Assembly (NCBI RefSeq): GCF_003865365.1
Contig: NZ_RQVR01000004.1
Coordinates: 152,008-216,007, forward strand
DNA length: 64,000 nt
Direction: 5' to 3'
DNA from: Flavobacterium macacae
GTDB lineage: Bacteria > Bacteroidota > Bacteroidia > Flavobacteriales > Flavobacteriaceae
A program made the position numbers and the translations under genes. The notes beneath the pieces are model-generated. The model had not been told where the DNA came from. It saw nothing but the letters and a program-made list of their open reading frames with translations, and ran no database searches. This document shows, piece after piece, positions 37,513-46,534 of this stretch (the first letter of the stretch is position 1; every line of letters begins with the position of its first letter).

Positions 37513-40134
37513 TCACTGTCTTCTTTTCCTAATGTCTTTAATGTAATCTTCTAAAATTTTCAAGTCAGCAAGGAATTCATCAGAGTCAGGCATTTCTTCA
37601 ATCAAAGTTCCTGCTGTATCGTGTCCTGTAAAATAGGTAGAGCATTTGCTCATATTGGCATCAACTAGTTTGTAATCATCGTCTGTTAAGTCGATAACTT
37701 TTGATAACCTTTGAGTTTGAATAGCCCTACTAAATCGTTGAATTGCACCATTTAAAAAGACTTCTTCTATAAACCGTTCCCAAGTTTCTCGAAGTTTACC
37801 ATACAGAACTTTAGCTCGTTCTTTATATACTTCTTCAGTTTCTGTTCTTTCAATTTTCTCTAGTTGTTGATACGCATCTTTCAATAGTCCAATACGTTTA
37901 CCAACAGGCAAAGCATCCCAAGGTGGGGTACTAGCTATCAGTCCTGTTTCCGTCTTTTTCCTTGTAAGACTCTTTATATCTAAAGCACAATTTAAACTCT
38001 CCGAGTGTTCTTGAATCATTAAAAGAAATGAAATATCGTGTGTAAATACTATTACTTGTCTTTCAAGAGCTTCTTCTGTAATTCTTTTCGATATTTTATT
38101 TCGCCATTTATGGTCAAGTGAAGAAACAGGGTCATCAAAAATAATTGCACTTTTATGTTCTGAAATTGATAACTCAGACAAGAATGTAGCTAAAGAAATA
38201 CACCTGTGTTCTCCCTCGCTTAAAATATCTTTTAAAGCAATATTATTTGAGTTGTTTTCATCAAGTCTTAAATAGTGATATTGTTTTCCTCTTTGTCCTT
38301 TTGTTTCAGTTTCTATTTTAATGTTTTTGAAACCTAGTTTGTTTAATTCTGTTTTGAAATTTTGTTTAAGATTCTGATTTATATAACGTGTTGTTAGTTC
38401 ATTGCTTAATGTTGTGATTGTTCGGGTGTTACATTTGCCTACACATTGATTTAGCAAGCCAACTCTTTTTTGTCGATAAATTTCACGAGCTAATTTTGGT
38501 TTATGCTCGTAAATTTTCTTTTCACCATTTAATTGATTTAGTTCTTTTAATAAAGGCTTTAAATCTTCATCAATAGATTGAACTTTCAATTTTTCATTCA
38601 CTTCAGATAACGATTTATTTAATTCGTTAATTAAAGTTTTTGGGGTGCTGTCAACTTCAATTGCATTAATGTCTTCAATGATTTTCATTGAATTAAATAA
38701 TCCAACTATGTATTCTTTTTGCTCTGAAAGTACATTTAGATATTCGGCTTGTTTTTCCGAATAATTTTCAATTAGCTCATTTAATTCAAGAGAAATAGGG
38801 TTTTGTTCTTCAAAATTAAACTCCAGTCTGTTCAAATTTTCAATTGCTGACTCATATTTTTCTTTAGCTTCGTCAAATGATTTTTGAATGTCATTTTTTA
38901 CGAAATCTTCAAATTTTGTAAATCTTTCTCTGGCTTCATCTTCTAAATGTTGAAGGCAAAGAGGACAACTACTACCATCTGAGACATTGGGAAAACTTTC
39001 TGTTTGAGTACTTTCGTTGTAAAATTTTCTTGCACTTTCCCATAAAATTTTCCAAGCATTATTTCCAACACCTTGTATTGGTAAATCTGAAAATGCTGTG
39101 TTTGAAGATTCCCTTAATGCTTCTTTAGCTACACAAAAATTATTTAATATCTCCTTCAGATTATTTAAAGCTTGACCTGTTAAGTTGTTTTCCAGATTTT
39201 GAAACTTATTTGCTAAAATTTCAAACCGTTTGATTTTCTCTTCATTGGACTTTAAGCTTTTCTTAGGGTCAGTTGCTTTTAATTTATCAATTTCCTTTTC
39301 AACAGCTCCAATTCTTGCATTTTTTGTAGAATTCCATATTGATTCTGCTCGCAATTCATTTAAAGTTGAGTTTAAGTTTAGTTTTTCAAGAAATAATTTT
39401 GCGGTTGTTCCTTCTGGAACTTCTAATAGTTCATAGTCAAACTTTCGCATTGAGGGATTGGAAAGCTCTATGCTTAATTGTGCTTCAACATTTTTTACAG
39501 CTTCAGCCAATTTTTCCACAATAGATAGACCTTGAGGTATAAATGCTATTTCATCTTCTCCCTCGATATAATGATTTGCACTAAAGGTATCGAATACATC
39601 AATTTTTTTTAACGTGTTTTCACTTACTGTTTCATTGATAAGATTGACAGTTGTGAAATTTATTCCATCAGAGGTGTATTCTATATCTGCCTTTTTATCA
39701 TTTCCTGCGCAAGCAGGGTCAAATAAATTGTCATTTATTCTAGGTTTTTGACCTCTTGTTTTACAAGAATGCTTTAAAATACTTACATAACTAGATTTTC
39801 CGGAACCATTATCTCCATAAACAATAGTTAGCCCATTTGGTGCAAACTCCAATTCACTAGATTTAGATAAAGCATTAATGTTATCAATGTTTTTGATTTT
39901 GGAAAGTATGATATTGCCATCATTTGCAGAGTTATCCGCAAAATCTCTTAAATCATCAAAGTCAACAGCATCAAATTCAAACTCAGAAAGTTTAAAATCA
40001 ACCTTACAGATTTCCTTTAGTTCAGAAACATCAGTATTCGTTAGTTCATTATTTCGGATTAATCGGTCAATAGCTACTTGCCAAAATGAAGGCTTGTTTT
40101 CTACCCAATCTATTATGTCTTTCAGTATTGGCAT
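37513..40134 (-). CDS. SMC/RecF-like AAA ATPase with CxxC hinge
   Basis: The 873 residues have a Walker A GDNGSGKSS (107-115). Long helical stretches flank CPLC (390-393), resembling a Rad50-type zinc hook. The C-terminal part has an ABC signature-like LSEGEHR (638-644), Walker B IIFDDPVSSLDH (664-675) and an H-loop in VIVFTHD (H699). This is the AAA_13 type of ATPase found in several anti-phage and tRNase-linked loci. No separate toxin domain is obvious. It sits between the methyltransferase (20-base gap) and RhuM (one base). Confidence 0.82.
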   Translation of the reverse strand: MPILKDIIDWVENKPSFWQVAIDRLIRNNELTNTDVSELKEICKVDFKLSEFEFDAVDFDDLRDFADNSANDGNIILSKIKNIDNINALSKSSELEFAPNGLTIVYGDNGSGKSSYVSILKHSCKTRGQKPRINDNLFDPACAGNDKKADIEYTSDGINFTTVNLINETVSENTLKKIDVFDTFSANHYIEGEDEIAFIPQGLSIVEKLAEAVKNVEAQLSIELSNPSMRKFDYELLEVPEGTTAKLFLEKLNLNSTLNELRAESIWNSTKNARIGAVEKEIDKLKATDPKKSLKSNEEKIKRFEILANKFQNLENNLTGQALNNLKEILNNFCVAKEALRESSNTAFSDLPIQGVGNNAWKILWESARKFYNESTQTESFPNVSDGSSCPLCLQHLEDEARERFTKFEDFVKNDIQKSFDEAKEKYESAIENLNRLEFNFEEQNPISLELNELIENYSEKQAEYLNVLSEQKEYIVGLFNSMKIIEDINAIEVDSTPKTLINELNKSLSEVNEKLKVQSIDEDLKPLLKELNQLNGEKKIYEHKPKLAREIYRQKRVGLLNQCVGKCNTRTITTLSNELTTRYINQNLKQNFKTELNKLGFKNIKIETETKGQRGKQYHYLRLDENNSNNIALKDILSEGEHRCISLATFLSELSISEHKSAIIFDDPVSSLDHKWRNKISKRITEEALERQVIVFTHDISFLLMIQEHSESLNCALDIKSLTRKKTETGLIASTPPWDALPVGKRIGLLKDAYQQLEKIERTETEEVYKERAKVLYGKLRETWERFIEEVFLNGAIQRFSRAIQTQRLSKVIDLTDDDYKLVDANMSKCSTYFTGHDTAGTLIEEMPDSDEFLADLKILEDYIKDIRKRRQ

Positions 40135-40154
40135 TTCTACTTATTTAAATATCA

Positions 40155-42857
40155 TTATTTCTTTTTTCTTGATTGCTTCTGCTTCGCAAAAAGCGTGTCT
40201 TTCTGCAACATTTCTTCATACTGTTTAAACAGGTATTCCAAACGCTCGGTGTCGTTTTTGAAAGGTTGCAAACGATAACATTGTTCTATAGCAGTATCTA
40301 ATTCTTGATGTGCTTGTAGCAAACCTTTGGGCATTGTACTTGGATTGTACAATTGCGCCATTGTTTTACTGGGATGCTTGGCTCGTTCATCTAATATGGC
40401 AAATACATAAAGATTTAAATTTTCCTTTTGCTTGTTTGTGATGTCTGGAAATGGAAAAGTGTTGTAGCATATTGAAGAGGAGAATATATAGTCTGTTTTA
40501 AATCTTCCTCCAACTGCTTTTACCCAAACTAGCATCATTGTTGATGAAATTACACCAAACATATATGGATCAAAATCATACACAGCTTGAGCTGTATTTG
40601 AAACTATATGATTTTTATCAAGAATTCCACACGGAATATAATTTCTTCTTACTGAAGTAATTATTGGGACAATGATTGCTTCTTTTTCAAAATAACGTAC
40701 TTCACCAAATTTATGTGGAGATGAAGCTAACTTATTGGTCGCTGACTTTGTGCTATTTAATCGCATTATGGTAACAGCATCAAATCTTCTTTTAATTTCA
40801 TTACAAGGAAAAATATTTTCCAAGTCATTATCATTTACCCATAAACAATATTTACTATCCCCGTCAATAAACTCTTTCGTTCCAACAAATGGCTTGATAA
40901 TTTCCTTAGAGCTTGAACAATTTTCAATCAAATCATCTTTCTCTTTTTGAGACAACAAGAGATTTCCACCATCTGTTGGCTGACTACCTTTCATCATAAT
41001 TGGAAGTGATGAAATTGGTTTACTTCTTTTTGTTACAATAATATTTTTGGTGTCAGTCAAATAAGGATTTATATTTTTTGCACTTTGTTTTAGATTTTGA
41101 TTGTAAAGGAATTTCTCTGTACCATCAATATTTCTAACCCCGATTATTACCACTGCGACTCCTGCGTTTCCTTTGGCGTTGTTCGTCCATTTAAAAGATT
41201 GGTGTGCAAAGTCAATTTCTTGTCCTTTACTTAAAACTAATGGCCACAATAAGGCTACTTGCTCGCCTTGTGTTATAGAATTGGTGGTTACAAAAGCATA
41301 TTTAGCTTTTGTATTCTGAATGTAATTGGTTCCCTTATAAAACCAACACGCTATGTAATCAAGTTTTTTATAGTTATTTACTCGTGAAAAGACGATTTTC
41401 ATATCCTCTTTTTGGGTTTCGTCTTGTCGGATATAACCCAAATAAGGTGGATTCCCAATCACATACACTTCGTCTTTTTCAGTAATTGGGCAAACAGAAT
41501 TCCAATCTACTCTCGTAGCATTACCTTGTTTTATTTGTCCTGCTTCTTTTAATGGTAATATAGGTTTCGATTTTCCGTAATCAAACAATCGTTCTTCAAA
41601 CACTTTATTCATTTGATGTTCTGCTAACCAAAGTGAGAGTATTGCCATTTCGTGGGCAAAATCGTCTATTTCAATGCCATAAAATTGCGAAAGCTGTATT
41701 TCAGTCCATTTTATAGTAGGACTTTGTCCTTCTAAATCTGTAATCTTTTCTAAAATCTTGATTTCTAGAAGGCGTATTTCCTTGTAGGTAATAATCAAGA
41801 AATTTCCACTACCACAAGCAGGGTCAAAGAATTTGATTTTTGAAATTCTTTTGATGAGTGTTCTTAAATGGTTTATTGTAGTCGCATTTTCATACGCTTC
41901 ATAGAGTTCATCAAGAAAGAGAGGTTTAATCAGTTTTAGGATGTTTTCTACAGAAGTGTAATGCATTCCTAAATCGCTTCGGTATTCAGGAATTACTACT
42001 GCTTGTATCATTGACCCAAAAATATCAGGGTTAATGTCTTTCCATTGTAATTCACCTAACTCAATAAGCGTTTTTCTTGCTTTTGTGGTAAACAGGGGCG
42101 AGTTTATTGTTTGATTAAACAATCCTCCATTTACATAAGGGAATTTGGCTAAAAAGTCTGGATAATCTTTTCCGCTTTCGCTATCTAAACGGGCAAACAA
42201 ATCATCTAAAAATGTATGGGTATCTTTTCCGTTTTCGGCAGTATGCTGAGCTAGTGTATTGGTGAAAATGCTGTCTTGCTCAAATATTTCGGTATCTTCT
42301 GCAAAAAAACAAAACAACAAACGGGACAAGAAGATATTGAGGTTGTGAATACTTTCTTTTGAATTGTAGATACTCGGATTTTCATCAATCAACAAATCAT
42401 ACAAAGAAGCCATTTTGTACGATGCGTTTCTGTCTGCTTCATTATTGTTGGAAGCGTTATAAACTTCGCTACCTGCTAATGGCAAAAAGAAATCAAAGTA
42501 ATTGGGTAATTCTTTTAATTGAATATCTAAGTTCTTGCCTAATTTCAGGTCTTTAGCAACTACTTGTTTATGGTCGGTAAGAATTGCAAATCTAGGTTGA
42601 TGTTTTAAGATTCGCTCTTCTTTTGCAACCTCTTCAATACTACTCAGCAGTTTGTTAGATGCTTCAATTTTAAAGAATATTTTCTTTTTGTATAGTATTT
42701 CTCCATCAACTTTGGATAAATTGTAGTCTCCTTTTTTTAGTCGTGTTACAGATGTTTTAGAAATGCCGTATGCAACCAGCAAATCAAAGACAAATTCTTC
42801 TTTTGAGAAGTTGTCAATTAGGTTCTCAACGTTATGTTTTATTTCAGTTGATTTCAT
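40155..42857 (-). CDS. MmeI-like adenine-specific DNA methyltransferase
   Basis: The 900 residues show SAM motif I FFDPACGSGNF (343-353) and catalytic NPPY (469-472), as in gamma-type N6-adenine methyltransferases. The overall layout resembles MmeI: an N-terminal region, a helical spacer, the methyltransferase, then a target-recognition region and a helical C-terminus. MmeI itself carries a fused nuclease with D-X9-E-X-K near residue 70-82. Here the matching stretch reads D51...K63-I-E65, so cleavage activity appears lost. Its ATG overlaps the stop of the XRE gene (TAATG). Confidence 0.83.
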   Translation of the reverse strand: MKSTEIKHNVENLIDNFSKEEFVFDLLVAYGISKTSVTRLKKGDYNLSKVDGEILYKKKIFFKIEASNKLLSSIEEVAKEERILKHQPRFAILTDHKQVVAKDLKLGKNLDIQLKELPNYFDFFLPLAGSEVYNASNNNEADRNASYKMASLYDLLIDENPSIYNSKESIHNLNIFLSRLLFCFFAEDTEIFEQDSIFTNTLAQHTAENGKDTHTFLDDLFARLDSESGKDYPDFLAKFPYVNGGLFNQTINSPLFTTKARKTLIELGELQWKDINPDIFGSMIQAVVIPEYRSDLGMHYTSVENILKLIKPLFLDELYEAYENATTINHLRTLIKRISKIKFFDPACGSGNFLIITYKEIRLLEIKILEKITDLEGQSPTIKWTEIQLSQFYGIEIDDFAHEMAILSLWLAEHQMNKVFEERLFDYGKSKPILPLKEAGQIKQGNATRVDWNSVCPITEKDEVYVIGNPPYLGYIRQDETQKEDMKIVFSRVNNYKKLDYIACWFYKGTNYIQNTKAKYAFVTTNSITQGEQVALLWPLVLSKGQEIDFAHQSFKWTNNAKGNAGVAVVIIGVRNIDGTEKFLYNQNLKQSAKNINPYLTDTKNIIVTKRSKPISSLPIMMKGSQPTDGGNLLLSQKEKDDLIENCSSSKEIIKPFVGTKEFIDGDSKYCLWVNDNDLENIFPCNEIKRRFDAVTIMRLNSTKSATNKLASSPHKFGEVRYFEKEAIIVPIITSVRRNYIPCGILDKNHIVSNTAQAVYDFDPYMFGVISSTMMLVWVKAVGGRFKTDYIFSSSICYNTFPFPDITNKQKENLNLYVFAILDERAKHPSKTMAQLYNPSTMPKGLLQAHQELDTAIEQCYRLQPFKNDTERLEYLFKQYEEMLQKDTLFAKQKQSRKKK

Positions 42858-43063
42858 TAGTTATTTTGTTCAGGTTTGTTGGAAACTAGCAATTCTTTCA
42901 CGTCTATGTCCAAAATATCCGCTATTTCCATTAAGGTTTCCAATCTCGGTTGTTGCCTGTTCTGAGCATAAGCGTTTACCATATTGTAGCTTTTCCCGAG
43001 TTTTTCAGCCAACCAAGTTTGCTTAATTCCCTTTTGTTCCAACACTTCCTTAATTCTGTTCAT
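42857..43063 (-). CDS. XRE-type control protein of the defence operon
   Basis: The 68 residues form a helix-turn-helix domain: MNRIKEVLEQKGIKQTWLAE, KLGKSYNMVNAYAQNRQQPR, LETLMEIADILDIDVKELL. It resembles the control (C) proteins of restriction-modification systems, which time methyltransferase and nuclease synthesis. The ATG at 43063 is preferred over one at 43099, because a palindrome (43080-43094) lies between them and would then sit in the promoter. The stop overlaps the methyltransferase start, so the two are coupled. Confidence 0.8.
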   Translation of the reverse strand: MNRIKEVLEQKGIKQTWLAEKLGKSYNMVNAYAQNRQQPRLETLMEIADILDIDVKELLVSNKPEQNN

Positions 43064-43079
43064 TGTAATTCGGTTTTGT

Positions 43080-43094
43080 ACCTTTTTAAAAGGT
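43080..43094. promoter_or_regulatory. Candidate operator of the XRE control gene
   Basis: ACCTTTTTAAAAGGT is a perfect palindrome (seven-base arms, central T) 16 bases upstream of the XRE ATG. Its position fits a C-box where the control protein autoregulates the operon. Confidence 0.45.
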
Positions 43095-43280
43095 CTCATT
43101 GAATTGCTTTGCGTATTTCAAACGTTAATTTGTCTGTCGCTAAATTAGTGAAATTATTTAATTGTATCTCAAAAAACTGTGTATATAATGTGGTTATTTT
43201 GTTTAGATGTAGCAGAAAAGGGCGAAACCTATCCTTGGCTCTATAATGACGCATTATGAACAAAAAACGGAACAAGTCGA

Positions 43281-44549
43281 TTATCTTTTTTGACGAGGGT
43301 ATTGCTTCTTTTTCTTCATCCGATTAGCAAACTGTTCTTCTTCATAGTCCTCACCCAGTGCTTCGGGTAACAAGCTGAACAATCCTATATCGGTATTAGG
43401 CAAATGTTCCTGTGAGAGGAACTCGAATAGGTCTTTTGTCGGTAGGTTGTCTATTTCATTTGCTTTGGAAACAGAACTGTCCTGTATCTTCAATTCGGGT
43501 TTGTTTCTGTTATTAAACCAATCATTGAATACGTTTGCCGACAAGTTTCTATCTAAAGCCGAACCATTCCAAACACTACGGCTTTCGTGGTCAATAAAGG
43601 TCATTCCGTAAATCCGTCCTTCATTATTACGTCTTACAACTGTATTAATACCCTGCTCGGTCAACTGCTTTTTAAAATCTGTTTCGTTGCTTGTGGTATG
43701 TATGGCAAGCTCCACCGTGGTTTTCAGAACAGACCTTACAGGCGTGGTTTTCATTTTCTCTTTGGACTGCTCAAAGTGTTTTTGCAGGTGTGCAACGCCT
43801 GCATCTTTCCCGAAAAGCGATGCCTTGAACGGATTGCTTGCCTTGTTTCCGTTTTCGTCCAATGCCACATAAACTAATCCATTTACCGTCTGACCGTTCC
43901 GCTCGCCTTTGACTTCTTCCGCTGTGATGTTGAAAAGCGATAGTAAAGCATTGTAACTACCCATAGTAGAAAAGTTATAATACTTTGGCAGATGCCGTAC
44001 TACCGAAGCAATCTGACTTTTGATGTCTCCATTTTTATGATTTACAGGCTTGAAAACTTTATTTACTTGTTTCTGCTCCTGTTCCGTTGCCTTTTTCATA
44101 TTATATTTCTGTTCCAAATCCCGACAGATAGCCATTGAGCGTGGATGGTCGTAATCATCGGGGATTTTCTTTCCGTCAATGCCCACGCAAGTTGAAACGA
44201 TGTGTATATGCGTTCTGTCAATATCCGTATGCTTAAAAACAATATAAGGCTGATTGCCGTAGCCCATATGTTCCATATACTCCTGTGCCATTTCTGTAAA
44301 CTGTTCATCGCTGACCTTGTCTTTCGGGTCGGGGTTCAATGAAATATGCCGTACCGTCTTTTCCGTTTTGATGTTTGCCGACAGATACGGCTCAAAGCAC
44401 TTATTGAAATACGCTACGGAATACCTGCCGTTCATTGTGTCGGGTATCTTGTTCAGCAACAAAACCACTCCGTTTTCCCTGTCCACTTTCTGCTGATTGT
44501 ACAAAATCGCTCCGTACATATTGCTTCCTTTTCCGATTTTTGCAATCAT
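43281..44549 (-). CDS. mobB: Relaxase, MobB-like
   Basis: The 422 residues begin MIAKIGKGSNMYGAILYNQQKV, with a candidate nicking tyrosine. They carry the metal-binding histidine motif HTDIDRTHIHIVS, the hallmark of MOB-type relaxases. After about 150 the protein is a basic, helical tail ending MKKKKQYPRQKR. Similar MobB proteins occur on Bacteroidota mobilizable and conjugative elements. It starts four bases after mobA. It would nick and transfer the island, with a helper supplying the conjugation machinery. Confidence 0.88.
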   Translation of the reverse strand: MIAKIGKGSNMYGAILYNQQKVDRENGVVLLLNKIPDTMNGRYSVAYFNKCFEPYLSANIKTEKTVRHISLNPDPKDKVSDEQFTEMAQEYMEHMGYGNQPYIVFKHTDIDRTHIHIVSTCVGIDGKKIPDDYDHPRSMAICRDLEQKYNMKKATEQEQKQVNKVFKPVNHKNGDIKSQIASVVRHLPKYYNFSTMGSYNALLSLFNITAEEVKGERNGQTVNGLVYVALDENGNKASNPFKASLFGKDAGVAHLQKHFEQSKEKMKTTPVRSVLKTTVELAIHTTSNETDFKKQLTEQGINTVVRRNNEGRIYGMTFIDHESRSVWNGSALDRNLSANVFNDWFNNRNKPELKIQDSSVSKANEIDNLPTKDLFEFLSQEHLPNTDIGLFSLLPEALGEDYEEEQFANRMKKKKQYPRQKR

Positions 44550-44553
44550 AATT

Positions 44554-44988
44554 TCACTCTTTATTCAGATATTTCTTTTCAAATTCATCGGTAAGAATTA
44601 AAACCTTTAGCAACAGTTCTTTCATTTCTGCGGTCTGTTTTTCCAATTTATAGAGGTATGCAGATGCTTTTTTCTCCGAAAAATTGGCGTTCAATAACCT
44701 TACAATCTGATTGTAATTGGTTGCTATTCCTCTGAATTGACCGAAAAATTTGGTCAACCCTGCGTGGTATTCTACGGCATTCATATCAATTTTTACAGTC
44801 TTTACCGTCTTTTGAAAGATGCAGGCTGTAATAAAATGAGCAATTGCTTTCATTTCTGATTGGTCAAAGAGGGCAAGGAACTTGGCATTGTCCTCATCAT
44901 TCAGGTTAATGGAATACCGATGTACCGCAGGGTCAATCTTTGGTTTTCTTCCTGTTTTCCTAATCTGTTTTCTGTTTTTCTCTTCCAT
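44554..44988 (-). CDS. mobA: Mobilization accessory protein, MobA-like
   Basis: The 144 residues have an N-terminal basic tail (RKQIRKTGRKPKID) followed by a ribbon-helix-helix-like segment (HRYSINLNDEDNAKFLALFD). A helical C-terminal part has FFGQFRGIATNYNQIVRLLN. These accessory proteins bind oriT and recruit the relaxase. It is transcribed ahead of mobB with a four-base gap. The hairpin-rich non-coding stretch just upstream fits an oriT. Confidence 0.8.
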   Translation of the reverse strand: MEEKNRKQIRKTGRKPKIDPAVHRYSINLNDEDNAKFLALFDQSEMKAIAHFITACIFQKTVKTVKIDMNAVEYHAGLTKFFGQFRGIATNYNQIVRLLNANFSEKKASAYLYKLEKQTAEMKELLLKVLILTDEFEKKYLNKE

Positions 44989-45054
44989 AATAAATCCATT
45001 TTAATTTTTTAAACAAACGAGCGACTTCGGAGCCGTTTCCAGCCCCCTGCAAGG

Positions 45055-45150
45055 GCAAGTGCTTTTGAGGTGCCGAAATTCATTTCGAGGACCTCAAGAG
45101 ATAACTTGCTCTGAACATGGGTTCAGAAAAATCCGTTTTGCAAACGGATT
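45055..45150. other. Candidate oriT: three inverted repeats upstream of mobA
   Basis: The first repeat is nested: GCAAGT/ACTTGC (45055-60 and 45104-09), TTGAGGT/ACCTCAA (45065-71 and 45091-97) and CGAAAT/ATTTCG (45074-79 and 45082-87). The second is CTGAAC/GTTCAG (45111-45126). The third has nine-base arms, AATCCGTTT/AAACGGATT (45130-45138 and 45142-45150). This fits an origin of transfer next to the mobilization genes. Confidence 0.5.
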
Positions 45151-45520
45151 GTAGTTAGCAGGGAAAACCCATAGCTTCCATTACAAATTTCGGTAAGACT
45201 ATTTGAATAACAGCTATTTACAATCACGACAATGAACGCCAAATGATGCCACTGAATACCACCTTAAAGCAGATTGGGACTGCTTTTATTTCCTTTGTAT
45301 ATGGCTAGCTAGCTGATTGGTTATATCCTTAATGAAGTAACTAAACAGCATAAATCCCGACAGCAAATCTGCGTGATAGAATGCAGACGAATTGCAGATT
45401 TTTGAGTTAATGAACTAACCAATTAAGGGTCTGCAGGTGCTTAGGTAGATAGGTAGATACAACAGTATATACAGCTGATTGCTTAGTTAACCAAACAGCT
45501 AATTGGATATAATATTAAAA
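45151..45520. other. Intergenic stretch, partly repetitive
   Basis: This region lies between the oriT-like hairpins and the DUF3408 gene. It holds short AT-rich repeats such as GCTAGCTAGCTGATT and GGTAGATAGGTAGATA and no credible gene. Confidence 0.4.
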
Positions 45521-46024
45521 ATGATAGATATGATACACGAAGAAAACAAAAATCAGCAACCCGAAAAAGAGGATTTCTCTATTGAAAATTTCATAACTGA
45601 TGAAAATAAACAATCTTTCACGGAACAACAGGAAGTAACACCTCGGGAAGATTTTGTCAAACCCAAAGTAGATGAGGAAGCTATTATGCGTGTAATGGCA
45701 GGCGAAGAACCTCCGGAAACTGAAACGGAAAACACAAAAACACCTGCGAGTAATACAAGAAGGATGATTTATAAGCCAAAGAAGCTGACCAAAGAGGACT
45801 ACTGCGGACGGTTCTTCAAAATTCCCACGACAACGGCAAGCAGGGGGAAATCAGTGTATGTACGGCAGGAACACCACGAAACATTTAACAGGCTTACAAA
45901 TATTATGGGAATCGACAAACTGACGATTTATGCGTATCTGGACAACATTATCGAATACCACTTTCAGGAGTTCGAGGAATTGATTAGGGAAATCTATAAC
46001 GAGAAACACAAACCGTTGTTTTGA
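45521..46024 (+). CDS. DUF3408 family protein
   Basis: The 167 residues have an acidic, probably disordered N-terminal half and a C-terminal domain with DYCGRFFKIPTTTASRGKSVYV and HHETFNRLTNIMGIDKLTIYAYL. This signature is the DUF3408 type, common beside mobilization or conjugation genes of Bacteroidota elements; its job there is not established. The ATG at 45521 was chosen over a TTG at 45503. It is divergent from mobA across the oriT-like region. Confidence 0.78.
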   Translation: MIDMIHEENKNQQPEKEDFSIENFITDENKQSFTEQQEVTPREDFVKPKVDEEAIMRVMAGEEPPETETENTKTPASNTRRMIYKPKKLTKEDYCGRFFKIPTTTASRGKSVYVRQEHHETFNRLTNIMGIDKLTIYAYLDNIIEYHFQEFEELIREIYNEKHKPLF

Positions 46025-46157
46025 TAACTATACTTGGTGGGTGGTACGTTTCTACCTCTTAAAATTATTTTCCAAAAGAAAAAAACAGAAAAAAAAGAAA
46101 GCCATTTTAACAAGGGGGACAGGCGGAAAAACCAAAAGGAAACGGAATAAGTCCCGA

Positions 46158-46211
46158 AGGGTGGCAGGGGGCACACAACAAACTCGGCGAAGCCACCATA
46201 TTTGCCCTGCC
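46158..46211. repeat. GC-rich inverted repeats in the island
   Basis: GGTGGC (46160-46165) pairs with GCCACC (46192-46197), and GGCAGGG (46163-46169) with CCCTGCC (46205-46211). The stretch is distinctly richer in G and C than its flanks. The function is unknown. Confidence 0.35.
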
Positions 46212-46311
46212 ATTATGCCGTAGTCTTTTGGTTGGGTGGTGCGGTGGCTGTCCGCCTTATCTTTGCTCCCTTTTTTATTCTTTTTTTATTCAATTCCAAT
46301 CAAAGAAAGGG

Positions 46312-46353
46312 TACAAAAAACACGTAAGGGCTAAGGATAGGGTGTTTTTTGTA
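46312..46353. terminator. Perfect 12-base hairpin, possibly a terminator
   Basis: TACAAAAAACAC (46312-46323) pairs with GTGTTTTTTGTA (46342-46353). It may end the DUF3408 transcript, but it is about 290 bases past that gene. Confidence 0.4.
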
Positions 46354-46457
46354 TGCTTTCCTTTATCCTTACAAAACTCTTTAAATGTGTGAGGGCTTTG
46401 CGAAGAAAATTTAAAGTGTTTTGAGGATTACTTTCTATTCATATTGTGCCAACATAA

Positions 46458-46490
46458 GCCAAATACTGCAACATAATGCCAAATGAAAAC
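46458..46490. repeat. Repeated GCCAAAT elements upstream of a small island gene
   Basis: GCCAAATAC (46458-46466) is followed by GCAACAT and another GCCAAAT (46478-46484), and a related GCCAACAT lies just before. The same GCCAAATAC recurs at 46940, upstream of the HTH gene. Confidence 0.4.
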
Positions 46491-46534
46491 AATACATTCC
46501 CTTGTGTTCTATATTGGGTGCAAATTTTGAACCT

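Noticed and set aside
45295..45335. GCTAGCTAGCTGATT as a possible integration scar
   Set aside because: A short tandem repeat with no second copy near the island ends.
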